The notes: generated by a model not told the origin, from the letters alone. Shown: positions 43,684-55,122, numbered from the stretch's first letter. The stretch is DNA of 64,000 bases from Favolaschia claudopus (GCA_037176885.1 JAWWNJ010000052.1:62001-126000), one strand, 5' to 3'. A program made the numbers and translations.

Positions 43684-44870
43684 AGCGAGTATAGTATGTG
43701 CCGAGGATATACCAAACAAGTACCGCACAGTACATACGAAGCAAACCAGGCACATTGCTTTGATGTGCCGGGTTTGAGCTCAAACGAGACACTTTTCCTG
43801 ATTCGGTTGAGCCTCCGTCGGCAAACACTTCTGCCGGCATTAGGTACGCAACACCCCACTTTTTTCACTCTTTCCTCCTCCCCTCATCGTGCGTACCCGT
43901 CTTTGACGCTCGGCGCGTCGAGCTGAGCTCATCCACATCTTGCCATGGTCCCCAGTAATCAACTCAATACCTATCCCACATGGCACACATGGCTGCTGTG
44001 CCGCCGCCCATCCGTCAGTCGACGATTTCAAGGAGCAGGAATCAGCACTACGTACGCAACCGGATTCCTCGCTGTCGACGAATGGTCCTTCACTCCGAAA
44101 ATTCTCCGCCCCGAACTCTGTGCGACACGTTAACATTCTTGAGCCGACGTCGACCATCGTAATCTTCTGCCGTCGGATGGCGCCAGCACTGGCGACGAGA
44201 ATGAGAAAGGCGACTGCGGGGGCTCTGACAATATTGTTGATGATGCACAGGGTGTTGATTAATCTCGAGTGCGTGTATTTTCCGCTTAGTACTGTTAGTA
44301 CTGTTCAGTACGCAACTAGATATTCCGATAGATGATATAAACACCAAGAAAATGGATTTGCTTTTTCTCCCCAATGGTTGGTGCGGCGGATCCGCGCGGA
44401 ATGGTAACTCAATGGTGTGTAATATTATATTCAACATCATTTTTGAAAACGAACTCAGGATTTGAATCGCGAATACGGTTTGTAACCGGAATCTGCGGTA
44501 TGTATCATCTCCGATTGTTCATTTTTCAAAGCATATAGATGCAGAGATAGGTCTGGAGTAAGAGTTGAAGCTGTAGACTACCCGTCCATACTTTGAGTAC
44601 ATAAATCACAAAACTTGGCGGAAATTCCGCTAGTGAGCTCTGAGTACATCACAGCATGCTTCAAGCCCCTCCGCGCTGGCGAAAACACGTTGAAACACGA
44701 TCACGGGACCGCAAGGTAGCCCGGCAGGTTCCGACGCACGTCGGATCGGAAGTACAATGTGCTGGGTTTTGGCGCATACAGGGCACATACGCAGAGCATG
44801 TGCCGGGTTTGAGTCAATGTGACTGCCGCATGTGCCGTGGATACTATGTATGTGCGGTACTAGTTTGGTT
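43684..44870. other. no recognisable gene
   Basis: Frames at 43840-44157 (minus) and 43940-44335 (plus) overlap and show no domain. The words GTGCCGGGTTTGAG and TGTGCGGTACTAG recur at about 43763, 44801-44862 and 53210-53287, marking an old dispersed repeat. Confidence 0.35.
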
Positions 44871-44872
44871 TA

Positions 44873-44912
44873 CTGTATCGTTTCGACCAATTGTTCACTG
44901 GCCGTTACAGTG
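44873..44912. mobile_element. left end of a CTGTATCGTTTCGACC element
   Basis: Preceded by TA; reads CTGTATCGTTTCGACCAATT, the same terminal family as 29043-29287. It could be the partner of the right end at 47668, which would make a 2.8-kb composite containing other MITEs, or an independent fragment. Confidence 0.5.
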
Positions 44913-45264
44913 CCGGACACGCAAAGTCGACAATGTTGATTGCCGGCGAACGGGAATTTTGGGGATAAATCTGACTCCAGATTCGGATTCGCCGACCCCT
45001 GAAAAGCTCAAAAAAACACCTCCGAAGTTTTTCCCACGACATTTTGGCTGTGGCCAAATTTTTTGAGGTCAAAAATCGAAACTGTGTGTACCCCTTTTGA
45101 GCTCCGAGCGCAAAATTACTGATCCTTGGCAGGTGTAAGTGGAAGGGTGACGGCCTGAACTACAATCTGGGCGGTAATCCGTGCAGATTTTCAGCATCAA
45201 CCCACGGCAGCGGCACGGCATGGTGGTCGGCAAGCATGTTGACACATGGTCTGTGATAGAATTG

Positions 45265-45326
45265 ATGAACATGATGTAAGTTGTCCAAATACGGCGATGT
45301 TTCTCAAGGAATTTGTGCCAAAACGG
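45265..45326. repeat. 62-bp direct repeat, copy 1
   Basis: ATGAACATGATGTAAGTTGT through CCAAAACGG is identical at 47105-47166. The segment downstream of copy 1 (TTTGTATGCCGGAGTCCCGG) has a relative at 53560-53584. Confidence 0.8.
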
Positions 45327-46207
45327 TTTGTATGCCGGAGTCCCGGCCTACAGAAGGGGGAGCTTGCGAGAATCTGTATCGATATTACAACGCACATTGG
45401 AGTAAAGTAAGTTGAACAAGAAAATTACAGTCGTAAACTGGGAGCGCAACGTAACGTAGAAGAGCAACACGCATATTCCGTACCCGCGGACATGTTGGCG
45501 AGCTGGAATTTGCACTCTCCTACCATTTTTGAGGTCGCTGAATTCAATGGACCACTTTTTGGAGCCTGAAAATTACTTCCCTGGGCAGTGGGAGCGCAAT
45601 TTGTCGAAAATGCCCAATTTTGGAAGGAAGTTTGTGATTTCCCCAAACCTTTGGACATCTCCATGGAAAATTTGGTGTCTAAAAAGTCCCCACAAACCAT
45701 ACTTCCCATTGGCAAAAAATTGGACTGAACAGCTTCTTTGAAGGGCTAGAACCAGCTGGTTTGTTGCTGATTTTTTATTTTTTCAGCTGAATTGTGAATT
45801 TTGCCTTGCAATATAATCACCACCTGGTGTTTCTGTGCATGCTTGATTTGTGGTATGATACTTCTAGAGCCTAAATATACATGCTCTATGTTGTCGCGAC
45901 CTGCGGGGAAGGATCCTAGCTTTGTTTACTGTTGTTGCTCTTCTACGTTATTTGGCCCATTTGGATGAAGCCAAACTTTGGCCCTTGAACTCACTCAAAA
46001 CAGACTGTATCGACCCCGAATTTTTGACGAATCTGCAGAGAGGATGCGGGGCTATTATCCTGGCACAAAAAACTCAGAGTTTTGGTGCATTTTTCATCGA
46101 ATAATCCGCGGGGAAAGCTAATCGTTGCGCTTCCCAGTTTACGACTGTATAAACTACGTTCAAGTAGGTTTCAGAAAAAATAGGTACATATGTATTGGAG
46201 TAAATGT

Positions 46208-46378
46208 TTAGCTTGTTGGCTCGTCTCGTCCCAGAAATTATTTAATTGCATGATGAGGTGATGAGCTGCTGATCCCACTCCGCATTCCTTTCCACTTCCC
46301 ATCAAATTTTGATCCCCTCATCAAAAAATCGACATTTTACGGACGAGACGAGCTGACGAGCTAAGAATTGAGCGCCCC
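46208..46378. mobile_element. 185-bp TA MITE family, copy 3 (left arm shortened)
   Basis: Near-identical to 13654-13838 except that about 14 bases of the left end are missing. Right end CCCC is followed by TA. Confidence 0.8.
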
Positions 46379-46383
46379 TATTA

Positions 46384-46792
46384 GAGGCTTTGCGGTAGCC
46401 ACTGGTGGCTATTAGCCTGTTTGCGATGCAGCCATTGAATGGCTAATGGCTACGCAAGTGCCCGAATTCCGGCGTATTGACGAAAGCTACCCCCGGTCTG
46501 AGCATCCAATTTTCATTCCAAATAGCTCTTCTTGACTTCGACATAAAAGTTTAGCCCATCAAACTTTCCTAATACGGAAATCGGTAGCCATTCAATGGCT
46601 CCAATGGCTCTTCGCAAACCCTCTATTGGTGGCTAATTTTTCTCGGAACCAGACGACAGCCTCTGGGTAGATTAGCCACCATTTGTACGTCCTATTGACA
46701 GGATGCAGTGGTGGCTACCTTGAGCCGGAGGCTCAAGAAACTATTGCACACGAGGAGCTACCAATAGCCACCGGTGGCTACCGCAAAGTCTC
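46384..46792. mobile_element. 409-bp foldback element with a nested relative
   Basis: Outer ends GAGGCTTTGCGGTAGCCACT and near-complement; TA on both outer sides. A second inverted pair lies inside at about 46415-46628 (GCCTGTTTGCGATGCAGCCA against GAGCCATTGG...TTTGCGA). The element directly abuts the TA of the MITE at 46208-46378. Confidence 0.6.
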
Positions 46793-47031
46793 TATTAGCT
46801 TTTCTCAGTCGTCCCCAGTGAAAACTCGTTTGAAATGCAATTCCAGCCAAAGTATTGAAGCTTGACGCGTGAAATGGCCACAAATGAAAGTCCCCATGAA
46901 AGCATGTGCGTGTCTGTCAAAACGGTGTTCCCATCACCAACCATCACTCGGGATCAAGCGGACTCTCTCTGGATCAAGCGGAAATCTCTCGCATCACTCG
47001 GATTCACCATCTATCAAAGATCTATCGATTA

Positions 47032-47103
47032 CATCAAAAAGCCCTCTAGCACAGTATATTGCTTTTCGGTGACGGCTCTGATAAAGGGGGAGCAAGCTCC
47101 CCC
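47032..47103. repeat. 72-bp dispersed repeat, copy 1
   Basis: The CATCAAAAAGCC ... TCTAGCACAG ... GACGGCTCTGATAAAGGGGG segment ending GAGCAAGCTCCCC matches 54121-54192. The end forms a GGGGAGC-AA-GCTCCCC hairpin. The word ATCACTCGG clusters upstream of both copies. Confidence 0.75.
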
Positions 47104-47104
47104 A

Positions 47105-47166
47105 ATGAACATGATGTAAGTTGTCCAAATACGGCGATGTTTCTCAAGGAATTTGTGCCAAAACGG
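47105..47166. repeat. 62-bp direct repeat, copy 2
   Basis: Identical to 45265-45326, same orientation, joined directly to the 72-bp dispersed repeat. Confidence 0.8.
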
Positions 47167-47435
47167 CTCGTGAAATTGTTTTGATTTTGCCAGGGACAGA
47201 ACCAGCTCAATTAACGGAGTCGATTGCGCTATGTTTCGTAATTTTCCCATGAAATCTCGGTGTCCGGCCAAAATTTTAGGGTCAGATTTTTTGATTTTTA
47301 GTTTGGGGAAATCGGCTCGTGCAAAACCGTTGTTTGGGTCTATAACATCATATTTACACAGAAAACTAGCCGCCGGAGCATGTGTCAAACCTTCCATAAA
47401 TGGAAGATCAAAGTTGCCGACTTTGCGTGTCCGGC

Positions 47436-47668
47436 ACTGTACGCGTTACGCGTTTTGTTCACTGGGCAGATTGTTCACCGGCCCGGCAATCAATCAAAAT
47501 TGCCCGATATGGTAGTCCGGCAGTTGCCGGACGGAAATTTTTTGACATTTCTTGCCTTTTTAGGGCTGAAAAAGTCGCTGTTCAGTGTTATCCGTTACGG
47601 GAATCAAATTTGTTCAGTTCACGGGCGGCCGTTACCCGTTATGTGAACAACCGGTCGAAACGATACAG
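47436..47668. mobile_element. right part of a CTGTATC MITE (29043 family)
   Basis: Aligns with 29080-29287 (ACGCGTTACGCGTTTTGT ... GGTCGAAACGATACAG) and is followed by TA. The outer left arm is replaced by AAAGTTGCCGACTTTGCGTG, whose complement follows the left end at 44912. Confidence 0.7.
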
Positions 47669-47670
47669 TA

Positions 47671-49110
47671 TCCCGGTATGTGCAAGGGGGCACCGGCAAT
47701 CTAACCGGCGACTAAATGCCGGTTAGTTAGTCCGGCCGCCAGGCCGGAAAGAAAAAAAAATTGACCCCCCCAAAGTTTGGGCGGGAATGTGCTTCTGGTA
47801 GTCAATTTGGGTGAGGACCACAGTGTTTCAGGTCTGTACATGACTTCTCAGCAGGTGTACTGGTGCTCCTCCATAGTCAACCTCAATGTGGCTTTGTTTG
47901 GCATACCTGCCAAACTAATCTTGCTATATTTTTTTCTTTCAAAATAGGTATAAAGTATCCAAATCTCTCTGAATACCCCTCTGAAGTCCAATGAATTACA
48001 CTACAACCTCTAACACATTTATTTGGGAGGGTAATTTGCGGCAGCCCTCCTCCGGCAACTTGACCGTGGGAATATGTTGCCGTATATGGTGCTTACGTAG
48101 TCAGTTAGTCCAGCCCAGAGGTCGGAAACGAAAAAATCGGCCATATATATATTTTTTAGAATGCCGGTGCCCCCTTGGGTATGTGCCTGGGTTGCTTGTG
48201 AGGTTTTGAATGAATAGAGACTTTGTGTGACGAAAGGGGGGGAGCTCGAGTTCCGGCACAAGGAGATCGAGAGAGAACTGGTGTAAGGGGTAAATTCAAA
48301 TTGACTAAGAGAGGCAAGCGGCGAAGAGCCGGGCCATATGGCGCGGGTGTCGGTGAGGGAAGTGAATGTCGAGGGCTCTTGAGTCCCGGGGTATCTTCTC
48401 GGCTTCTGCCTACCCGCCCTGATGAACGAGCCCTACCTTGGCCACTTCGCCTACCATAACCCACGGGCCGGCCGGCCCTGCACACTGTACCGCGTGTCCG
48501 CAGGACCATGCCTCTGGATGGTGATGACCTTCACCCTAGCCTCCACAAGCACTCTCAACCAAGCTCTCAACAGCTTCTGGACGATGCGGGGCGGCACGCA
48601 GGCACGGAATACAGCTAAATACAGGTCACAACTTATACGCGACATTAGAGCGTATCCGCAACCTCCAAAACAGCTTTTCAGTTTTCTGAGATGAGCTCGC
48701 ACTTTAACCGATGTCAAGCCATTGATACGAAGAGTGAACCATCTCCCCAATTCGATAACCCGTAAGGTTCTCGTCATGAAATTTAATGCAGTCGGAATTT
48801 CTATTCCGGGCTGCCATCTCCGCATGGGTGTTAGGTTAGGGTTAGGTTAGCGAGGTTTTCCAACACGAAGCTCTCCTGGTCCACAGTCAGGATCTGTGGG
48901 ACAAAGTAGAAGCCATCCAGTGTGATTTCTTGAATGGACGCAGGAGCTGCTTATTCAAACCCTGTCTAGACATGACTCAGCAAGAATTTCTCGATACTGA
49001 AGAATGTTACGAGCACCTCTCATTGTATATTTGTGCTGCCACGACTCTGTCTGCTCGTCTTGGTTGCGGGGGTGTCATCGGCTTGTCCCGCCGTCGCCAG
49101 GGGAGAATTG
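47671..49110. other. no recognisable gene; short telomere-like word
   Basis: Overlapping frames on both strands at 48156-48825 have no known domain. TTAGGTTAGGGTTAGGTTAG occurs once at about 48832. Confidence 0.35.

Positions 49111-49137
<27 letters not shown>
49111..49137. repeat. A27 homopolymer
   Basis: An uninterrupted run of 27 A. Could be a retroposon tail, but no retroelement 3' end is recognisable immediately upstream. Confidence 0.9.
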
Positions 49138-49141
<4 letters not shown>

Positions 49142-49387
49142 GTCGTTCGCCCTCCTGGACATCACGCCGAGCCCGATGAAAACATGGGGTTCTGTGAGCA
49201 GGGGTGCTCTATCATAGAGTGCCATAGAGCCGATAGACCGGTAGACGGTAGAGCCATAGAGCGCCGTAGAGCTTTATAGAGTCTTCCGCTTCCGTGCAAT
49301 CCGCTGTCAATCATCGGTGACGCTAATTTGATGGCAGTTCGGAGTAATTCGGACTTCATTCAGACGGCGAAAAAAAAAAAGTCATAT

Positions 49388-49480
49388 ACAGTCGTCACTG
49401 TCATAACCCATAGCCCTCGGGATACACCTCAGGGTATGGGTTATCACAGTGTATGGCTTTCAAAGGGGATCAGAGGCAGT
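49388..49480. mobile_element. left part of a CAGTCGTCACTG/ATGGGTTA MITE
   Basis: After TA, CAGTCGTCACTGTCATAACC starts a copy of the ATGGGTTA family. The matching right end (GGTTAGGACAGTGACGACTG followed by TA) lies at about 50680-50702, on the far side of the LINE fragment, so the element may have been split by that insertion. Confidence 0.55.
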
Positions 49481-49671
49481 GTTAGGTCACGTTTTCCGTG
49501 AGATATTGATGATGATGATGATGAAATCCATTAACGTGCTCGAGCCGCTGTAAGCGGCTATGGTACACGATACTTTGCTACTTTACTACTTTCCAACTAT
49601 TTCTGAACGTATGTCCATCGTAGACCGTAATACATGCAGAGCAGGAGAAGCGGGCGACAAACTCCGGGAAA

Positions 49672-50346
49672 TTACCCATTGAATAGGGCACAGTGGATGA
49701 AGTAGACGGTAGATATTGAGATGGATCTGTTGATGGGTTCAGAGCGGGGTTTCGGTTTCGTATGGCGAGAATAAGGGGAATGAATTTTCAAAGATCCGGG
49801 GGGACCTTGGAGAGGACCAGCGGCTGCATGTTCTGCAGCAATACGGAGCAGAATGACTTGGCGGATAGGGCATGACAAGTCAGTCGCCCGGTGAGGGCCG
49901 CCGCAGCCGCGCAGACCACATTTGACTGGTAGAAGAGTACATTTGGCGGGGGGTTGGCATGGAGTAGAGTGTGGGCATTGGCAGTTGGAAGTTGGATGAT
50001 CGGAAGCGCAGATGCCGCAGATAGCGGGACGCTTGCATTGAGACGCAATATGGCCAAACGAGTAACAGTTGAAGCACTGTAAGGGTTGTGGTGAGTACCT
50101 TTCAGTACGATGGAGGTGTCCGTGAAGCGCCAGGCGCTGAGAAATAGCGAGGTTGGCAGCAGCTGGATTCCCAAAGTGAAGGACAAGCGATGAGTGTTGT
50201 TTCACTTTTCGCACCTCGTCGTCGGAACGGCGACCAATCCAGTGTACCCTGACAAGAGACCTGGGCATCCAGTTGCCCTCATTAGCCTCCATCAAGTCCG
50301 AGATGTCATCGTTCCAATCCCCATTGTTATCACAATGACCGGACAC
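49672..50346 (-). pseudogene. non-LTR retrotransposon ORF1 fragment with CCHC knuckles
   Basis: Minus-strand frame without a credible start. After a segment with SSLVLHFGNPAAANLAISQR, typical of the RRM-like part of LINE ORF1 proteins, it has CFNCYSFGHIASQCKRPAIC (C-x2-C-x4-H-x4-C) and a second cysteine set GICASDHPTSNCQC, then a cysteine-rich region and a proline-rich tail. ORF1 proteins bind element RNA. The endonuclease and reverse transcriptase ORF2 that should follow is absent. Confidence 0.68.
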
Positions 50347-50539
50347 AACATTGCCGTGAGATATTACTATATATGGGGCGCGGGAACACTTACCTCATCC
50401 ATGATCGTGCATGACCAGGTGCATGAACAGTGGTAAAATGGCCCATCAACTCGGATTTGGCGTAAATATGGGTGATTTCGGTGCATCTTACAACTTTGCA
50501 GGTAAAATCATCCCAAACCATGCCGGTTGAAGGAGAAAT

Positions 50540-50702
50540 TTCATGGGTTATGACCTTCGCAGAAGGTATGGATTATGGGGTATGAGAGAGTTATGGGTTA
50601 TGGCCTCCATTTCACTGCAAACCAACTTGGTGGGGCCAAGAAAGTATGGGTTACAGCAGAGTATGGGTTATCAGAGGTATGGGTTAGGACAGTGACGACT
50701 GT
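50540..50702. mobile_element. right part of a CAGTCGTCACTG/ATGGGTTA MITE
   Basis: Six or more TATGGGTTA words in about 160 bases, ending GGACAGTGACGACTG and TA. Partner of 49388-49480. Confidence 0.55.
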
Positions 50703-50861
50703 AGAGGCAACTACGAATGACAAGCATATACTATAGCTACAGCAAGATGAGCAGGAGGAAGGGAGTCTGAGCACAGTCGAGCTTGAGGCCGGGGTTGGGC
50801 TTGAAGAGTTGAAGCACGGGCAGCAAGGGTCTTGATTCAAGTGATTCAAGTCTTGATACTG

Positions 50862-51306
50862 TAAGGTTGGACACGGGTACCGGGTATACCCGCGGTTTCG
50901 TACCCGGGGTCTCGCGGGTAGGGGTACGGGTCGATCTTTCGCTGACCCGCACCATACCGCTACCCGGCCGGGTAGACACGTGGGCCTCGGCTAATTTCGG
51001 CTGATCTCGGCAAACGATCTTCCGGCTGTACTGATCGGTCCGTGGGCTATAGAACTGGCGCAAATCATCACGGAATAGCCAGCGCGGCCTATTGCCGACC
51101 TTGCAAGCCATCAATCTTTAGGTGAGATCAGTGTTTTGGCTGTGTTCTGAGCTCATTTGCCGCTGACCCGTCCAATACCGCGGGTCGTGCCGCACCTGCG
51201 GGTAACCCGTACGGGTTACGGGTCGGGTCCGCCACGGGTACGGTACCTGCGGGTAGGGGTACGGGTCGAGCTCTGGGACCCGCGGTTTTACCCGTGTCCA
51301 ACCTTA
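50862..51306. mobile_element. 445-bp foldback element rich in ACGGGTA
   Basis: Ends TAAGGTTGGACACGGGTA and complement. Subterminal GGTACGGGT/ACCCGTACC words fill both arms. AGTCTTGAT occurs on both outer sides, but four extra bases (ACTG) separate it from the left end, so the target duplication is only suggestive of hAT. Confidence 0.7.
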
Positions 51307-51692
51307 AGTCTTGATTGTCGAGTTGACTTGAGGAACTTGAGTCCTTGAGGGACTTGAGAAGATGTTTTGAGAGACTCAGAAGAACTTGAATTCTTAAGTC
51401 CCTGGCACTTCGAAGTGGGAGGCAGGACGAAGTCTGAAGTCGCAAGTCAAAAGTCGTGCTTGGTTCTTATAGGGCTGACAGCGAGGGTTGATGGGGGGAG
51501 AGACAGGCATGTGGATACAGGTGCTCTGGGGGACGAGGTAGAAAGCAAGGCACATCATCGAGAGAGTGGTCGATGATAGAGCCAGTTGCTCTATGTGGCT
51601 CTATAGAGAGTTGTCGGCTCTACTCGGCGCTACGTAGTGACAGTTCATCTACGTCGCGGCCCGGCCTCTAGGAGGCGAAAAGTCGTTTCCAG

Positions 51693-52952
51693 ATGGATCC
51701 CCTCGCCACATGGTTGAATTCAGCCGGCTTTACCGATGTTTATACCAATAATTCTGGTTCATTTGGTGACGCCAACTCCTTCGGTATCATGGACCCTTCT
51801 TTCGACGCTGGCGCCGCCGCTTTCGGCTCGTTTAACTCACTCGGTTTTATGCCAAACTATACCAACGGTGACGACTCGGAATCTCTCGGGCTAGTCAACA
51901 ACTCTTACGACACAGCCTCTGCTCCAGACGAGCGGCGCCACGCGCTTCCGCTCCTTCCCACCCATCCTAGTCTCGTGACCAGACTCTTATGCCATCCCAA
52001 AGGGAACCCTGTCATAAGAGTCTGGAACAATCAGCGGCCACATAACCGTACCCTTGCCTTATCAAAATTGATGGAATGTTCTCACGGTATGTGGACTTTA
52101 CTTCCTCTCATTCTGCTTGCTTCTACAGCGGAACTTGACAACATTTGGGCAGAGACTACTTCTATAATGCAGTTCAAGTCTATCTGTGCAGTTCAAGCCA
52201 CATTTCTGCGTCGAATATCAGTGCTTTAAGAGGTTTGAGTATAGTGCGTAATAAGGATGACTGTTACGTCCCAAAATGGGTCGAGGGCCTCAAGTAGCTC
52301 ATCTTGAATCTTCTGCAAACTATTAGGTGGTAGATTTGGTAGATCTAATCTCTTTGAGCTCCTGTATGTCGAGAAACTTAGCCCTTTGCGCACTTTCTGC
52401 GAACTTTTGACAAGTTAGACCGTTTTGGGAAGTGCTGTCAGCAGAATTACGCACAGGCTGAATATCGTGCAGCTACGACCATGGTTAAGGAAAAAATTGT
52501 TTGGAAGGCTCAATAGACTTTGAGCAGCTAAATAGCCCTAATATGCACCAATTCTATGTCATGAAACGGAATAAGTGAGCAAAACGAGGGGTAGTAAAGT
52601 CCACATACTGTGGGAAAACTCCATCAATTTTGATAGAGCCATGGTACGGTTATGTGGCCGCTGATTGTTCCAGACTCTTATGACAGGGTTCCCTTTGGGA
52701 TGGCATAAGAGTCTGGTCACGAGACTACACCCCTCCATTCTCTCCTCCCGCGCCGTCTCCGATTCCATGGCAAGAGCCTGGGCCCAGCGCTCCAAAACCA
52801 AAGTCACGCCGGAGCCGAAAAGAAGTTGACGAAGCAAACATTGTGACTTCGACTCGCTCTAGGGCTCCGTCCGCCCGCAAAAGAAAAGCGGACGAAGCAG
52901 ATGATGAATCTGAGCGCGCGACCAAGAAGGGAAAGAGTGTCGAAGCCTCGAA
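51693..52952 (+). pseudogene. unknown protein, split by a 756-bp transposon
   Basis: Starts MDPLATWLNSAGFTDVYTNN and runs through N-, S- and G-rich sequence to PDERRHALPLLPTHP, where a TA-flanked element (51970-52725) interrupts it. After the element an open frame resumes with PFSPPAPSPIPWQEPGPSAP, KPKSRRSRKEVDEANIV and KRKADEADDESERATKKGKS, ending at a gtacga donor at 52953. Basic clusters look like nuclear localisation signals. Removing the element leaves a one-step frame difference, so a further indel exists. I do not recognise the family. Confidence 0.5.
51970..52725. mobile_element. 756-bp TA-target element with hairpin-bearing TIRs
   Basis: Terminal inverted repeats of about 140 bp starting GTCTCGTGACCAGACTCTTA, flanked by TA (51968-51969, 52726-52727). 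The first 85 bp are identical between arms. Each arm contains its own hairpin, CCAGACTCTTATG ... CATAAGAGTCTGG. Interior is A/T-rich and non-coding. Confidence 0.9.
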
Positions 52953-53129
52953 GGTACGAGTTTCCGTTTCCAAAATTCCATCTCAGTATTCTTACTCACT
53001 TATTTCAGGGTGGACTGTAGGAACTTTTTGGCATAGTAAAGTATTTAATGCATACACAATATATCCATGTGTTCTGTCTGCGACGCGTCTGAGTCTGACT
53101 AAGTTGACTTCACACCGGCCGACTCGATT

Positions 53130-54190
53130 GACCTCAGTCAACGGCAAATGCCGTCGGATGCACCTCCCATCAATGTGCCGTGTTTCACCTGGCACCCGGC
53201 ACATTTACGGCTCAAGTGCCGGGCTTGACGGGATGTGACTTGTTTGCGGCCGCATGTGCCGTGCATACAATGTATGTGCGGTACTAGTTCGTACTTTCTG
53301 CCGTAGCGAGTAGAGTGTGGAATCGACATAAATAGCTTGCATACTCCTTGTTGGAGCCTTTTAAGTTCACAGTGGTTAAGGGAGGGCGCTTGCTACAAAA
53401 ACACTCAATTACTTATTTCTGAAACCATAACTATGCACATAAGGTATAGGGTGGGCAACTCAAGTAAACCAAGTTTGACCAGAACTAAGTCAAATGAGGT
53501 ATAGCGGCACCTAAAGTTGCACACCGTGGTGCCACGGTGGTGGGGACTTAAATATGATTTGTATGCCGGAGTACCGGCCTACAGCAGCGGGAGCTTGTGT
53601 AAATTGTTACTGGAATGGCACACAAATTAACAATATCAATGTTGCGCTGTTGTTTGGGGCATAATTTGGTCGGATTCTTTTCACGCACATAATCTACTCT
53701 TGTGAACAAAACTTTACTTATGCCGGGCAATGACGTTCTGAAGGATGAACCACCAATCAAGTTTTTTGAATTTCCACTCAGAACCATAGTCTCTCTATGC
53801 AGACACTAACTGAGCAACATTGATATCATTTATTTTCATCACCTCATCACAGCAGCTGTTTGCAAAACTAGAGGCACCATTAACAACACCTCGTGGAGAA
53901 TCTGCTCCTCTGTACCGTGTATGAAATAGAGAACTGTATTTTCCCTTCCGTTAAGCAGCCTCGGGCAGTGTCAAGAACGGGTGCACCATCAGTTGAAAAG
54001 GATGCACCATCACGCTGCAATCAGTCTGGATCAGTAGGGATCAGAATGGATCACTCGGAAGAACATCGTATCACTCGGAGCATGCCAATCTTGACGTGCG
54101 CACGTCAAGGGCAGTGACGCCATCAAAAAAGCCGTCTAGCACAGCTTATTGCTTTTCGGTGACGGCTCTGATAAAGGGGGAGCAAGCTCC
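53130..54190. other. patchwork of dispersed repeat pieces
   Basis: Includes the TGTGCGGTACTAG word (about 53275), the GTATGCCGGAGTACCGGCCTACAG word (about 53562), an ATCACTCGG cluster (about 54052-54078), GACGTGCGCACGTC at 54093 and the 72-bp repeat at 54121-54192. No gene. Confidence 0.45.
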
Positions 54191-54192
54191 CC

Positions 54193-54573
54193 AATAAACG
54201 CTATTGACCCAACGATGGAGCGCACCACGTGACTGACACGTTGTGCATTTCATGTCCGCGACGACGGTACATAGAGCCTTGGTTAACTTTTCTAAAGGCT
54301 TGTACATATTCCCTCAGTACATGCCCAGTAGTATTATGTGTATCATTCAGTAAACTTGAAAATCACTGTCAGTCGAAGTTAGATCAATCATCAAAGCCAG
54401 TACTCACTCAAATGTGTGAACAAATCAGTACAGTACCTAACTTACTCGTATATACTATATGGCTTATCATTCTCTCTCAGGCACTCTGTTGTATCTCAAA
54501 AGGTGGAGAGATGCAAAGCTTTACATAGAAAATCATGAATTATTTGTGTCCATTTTGCGTACATATCACATTA
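54193..54573. other. no recognisable gene
   Basis: Only a 99-codon frame without a known domain (54229-54528). Confidence 0.35.
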
Positions 54574-54575
54574 TA

Positions 54576-55122
54576 CAGCCGTTTTGGAAACAATATACAG
54601 TCGAAGCTGTCATAACCCATAGCCCTCGGTAGGGCCAAAAAGCTATGGGATATGGCAGATTTATGGGTTATCCCAGCCCAAAACCGGTCAAAAACCCCCA
54701 AAAATGTATGGGTTAAGGGAGATTATGGGTTATGGGAGCTATGGGTTATGACAGCTTCGACTGTACGGGTTTTGATTGAGTGGTGCTCGTTCGTTTGTGC
54801 TTACCTTTGTTTTGCTTCCCATCACCAGCTCCACTTCAGCCGAATTTGAGTCTTTGCTTCCGCCACCCAGAGAACACCGGGAAAAAACAGGGGGTTAACA
54901 GAACTGAGGATTGAGACTCAGCTGCTACTTGCCCAGAGCTCGACACGGCCATGACTTGCGAGCAAGGGCAAAAACAAGGGACCAACGGCAATTGATGCGG
55001 TACGGCAACGCCCCACAGAGTGGTGCTCCCGGCTTTGCCGATGACAGAATGGTCAACAAACGTAAGCACAAACGAACGAGCACCACTCAATCAAAACCCG
55101 TATATTGTTTCCAAAACGGCTG
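54576..55122. mobile_element. CAGCCGTTTTGG TA MITE, copy 3, with nested insertion
   Basis: Same ends and interior as 40679-41056; TA at 54574-54575 and 55123-55124. Its length, 547 bp, equals the 378-bp family length plus the 166-bp insert and its duplicated TA, within one base. Confidence 0.9.
54598..54763. mobile_element. 166-bp TA MITE nested in another MITE
   Basis: Ends CAGTCGAAGCTGTCATAACC and complement, TA at 54596-54597 and 54764-54765. The interior repeats TATGGGTTA. Copy 2 of the host MITE at 40691-40703 has the unoccupied sequence with a single TA at the same point, so insertion and target duplication are directly shown. Confidence 0.93.

Noticed and set aside
47085..47103. GGGGAGC-AA-GCTCCCC hairpin as a Helitron 3' end
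   Set aside because: No CTRR terminus follows at the expected distance, and no 5' TC end or Rep/helicase sequence is present.
48832..48852. TTAGGTTAGGGTTAGGTTAG
   Set aside because: Only two or three units, not a telomeric or subtelomeric array.
49111..49137. A27 run as LINE or SINE tail
   Set aside because: No retroelement body or target duplication could be recognised next to it.
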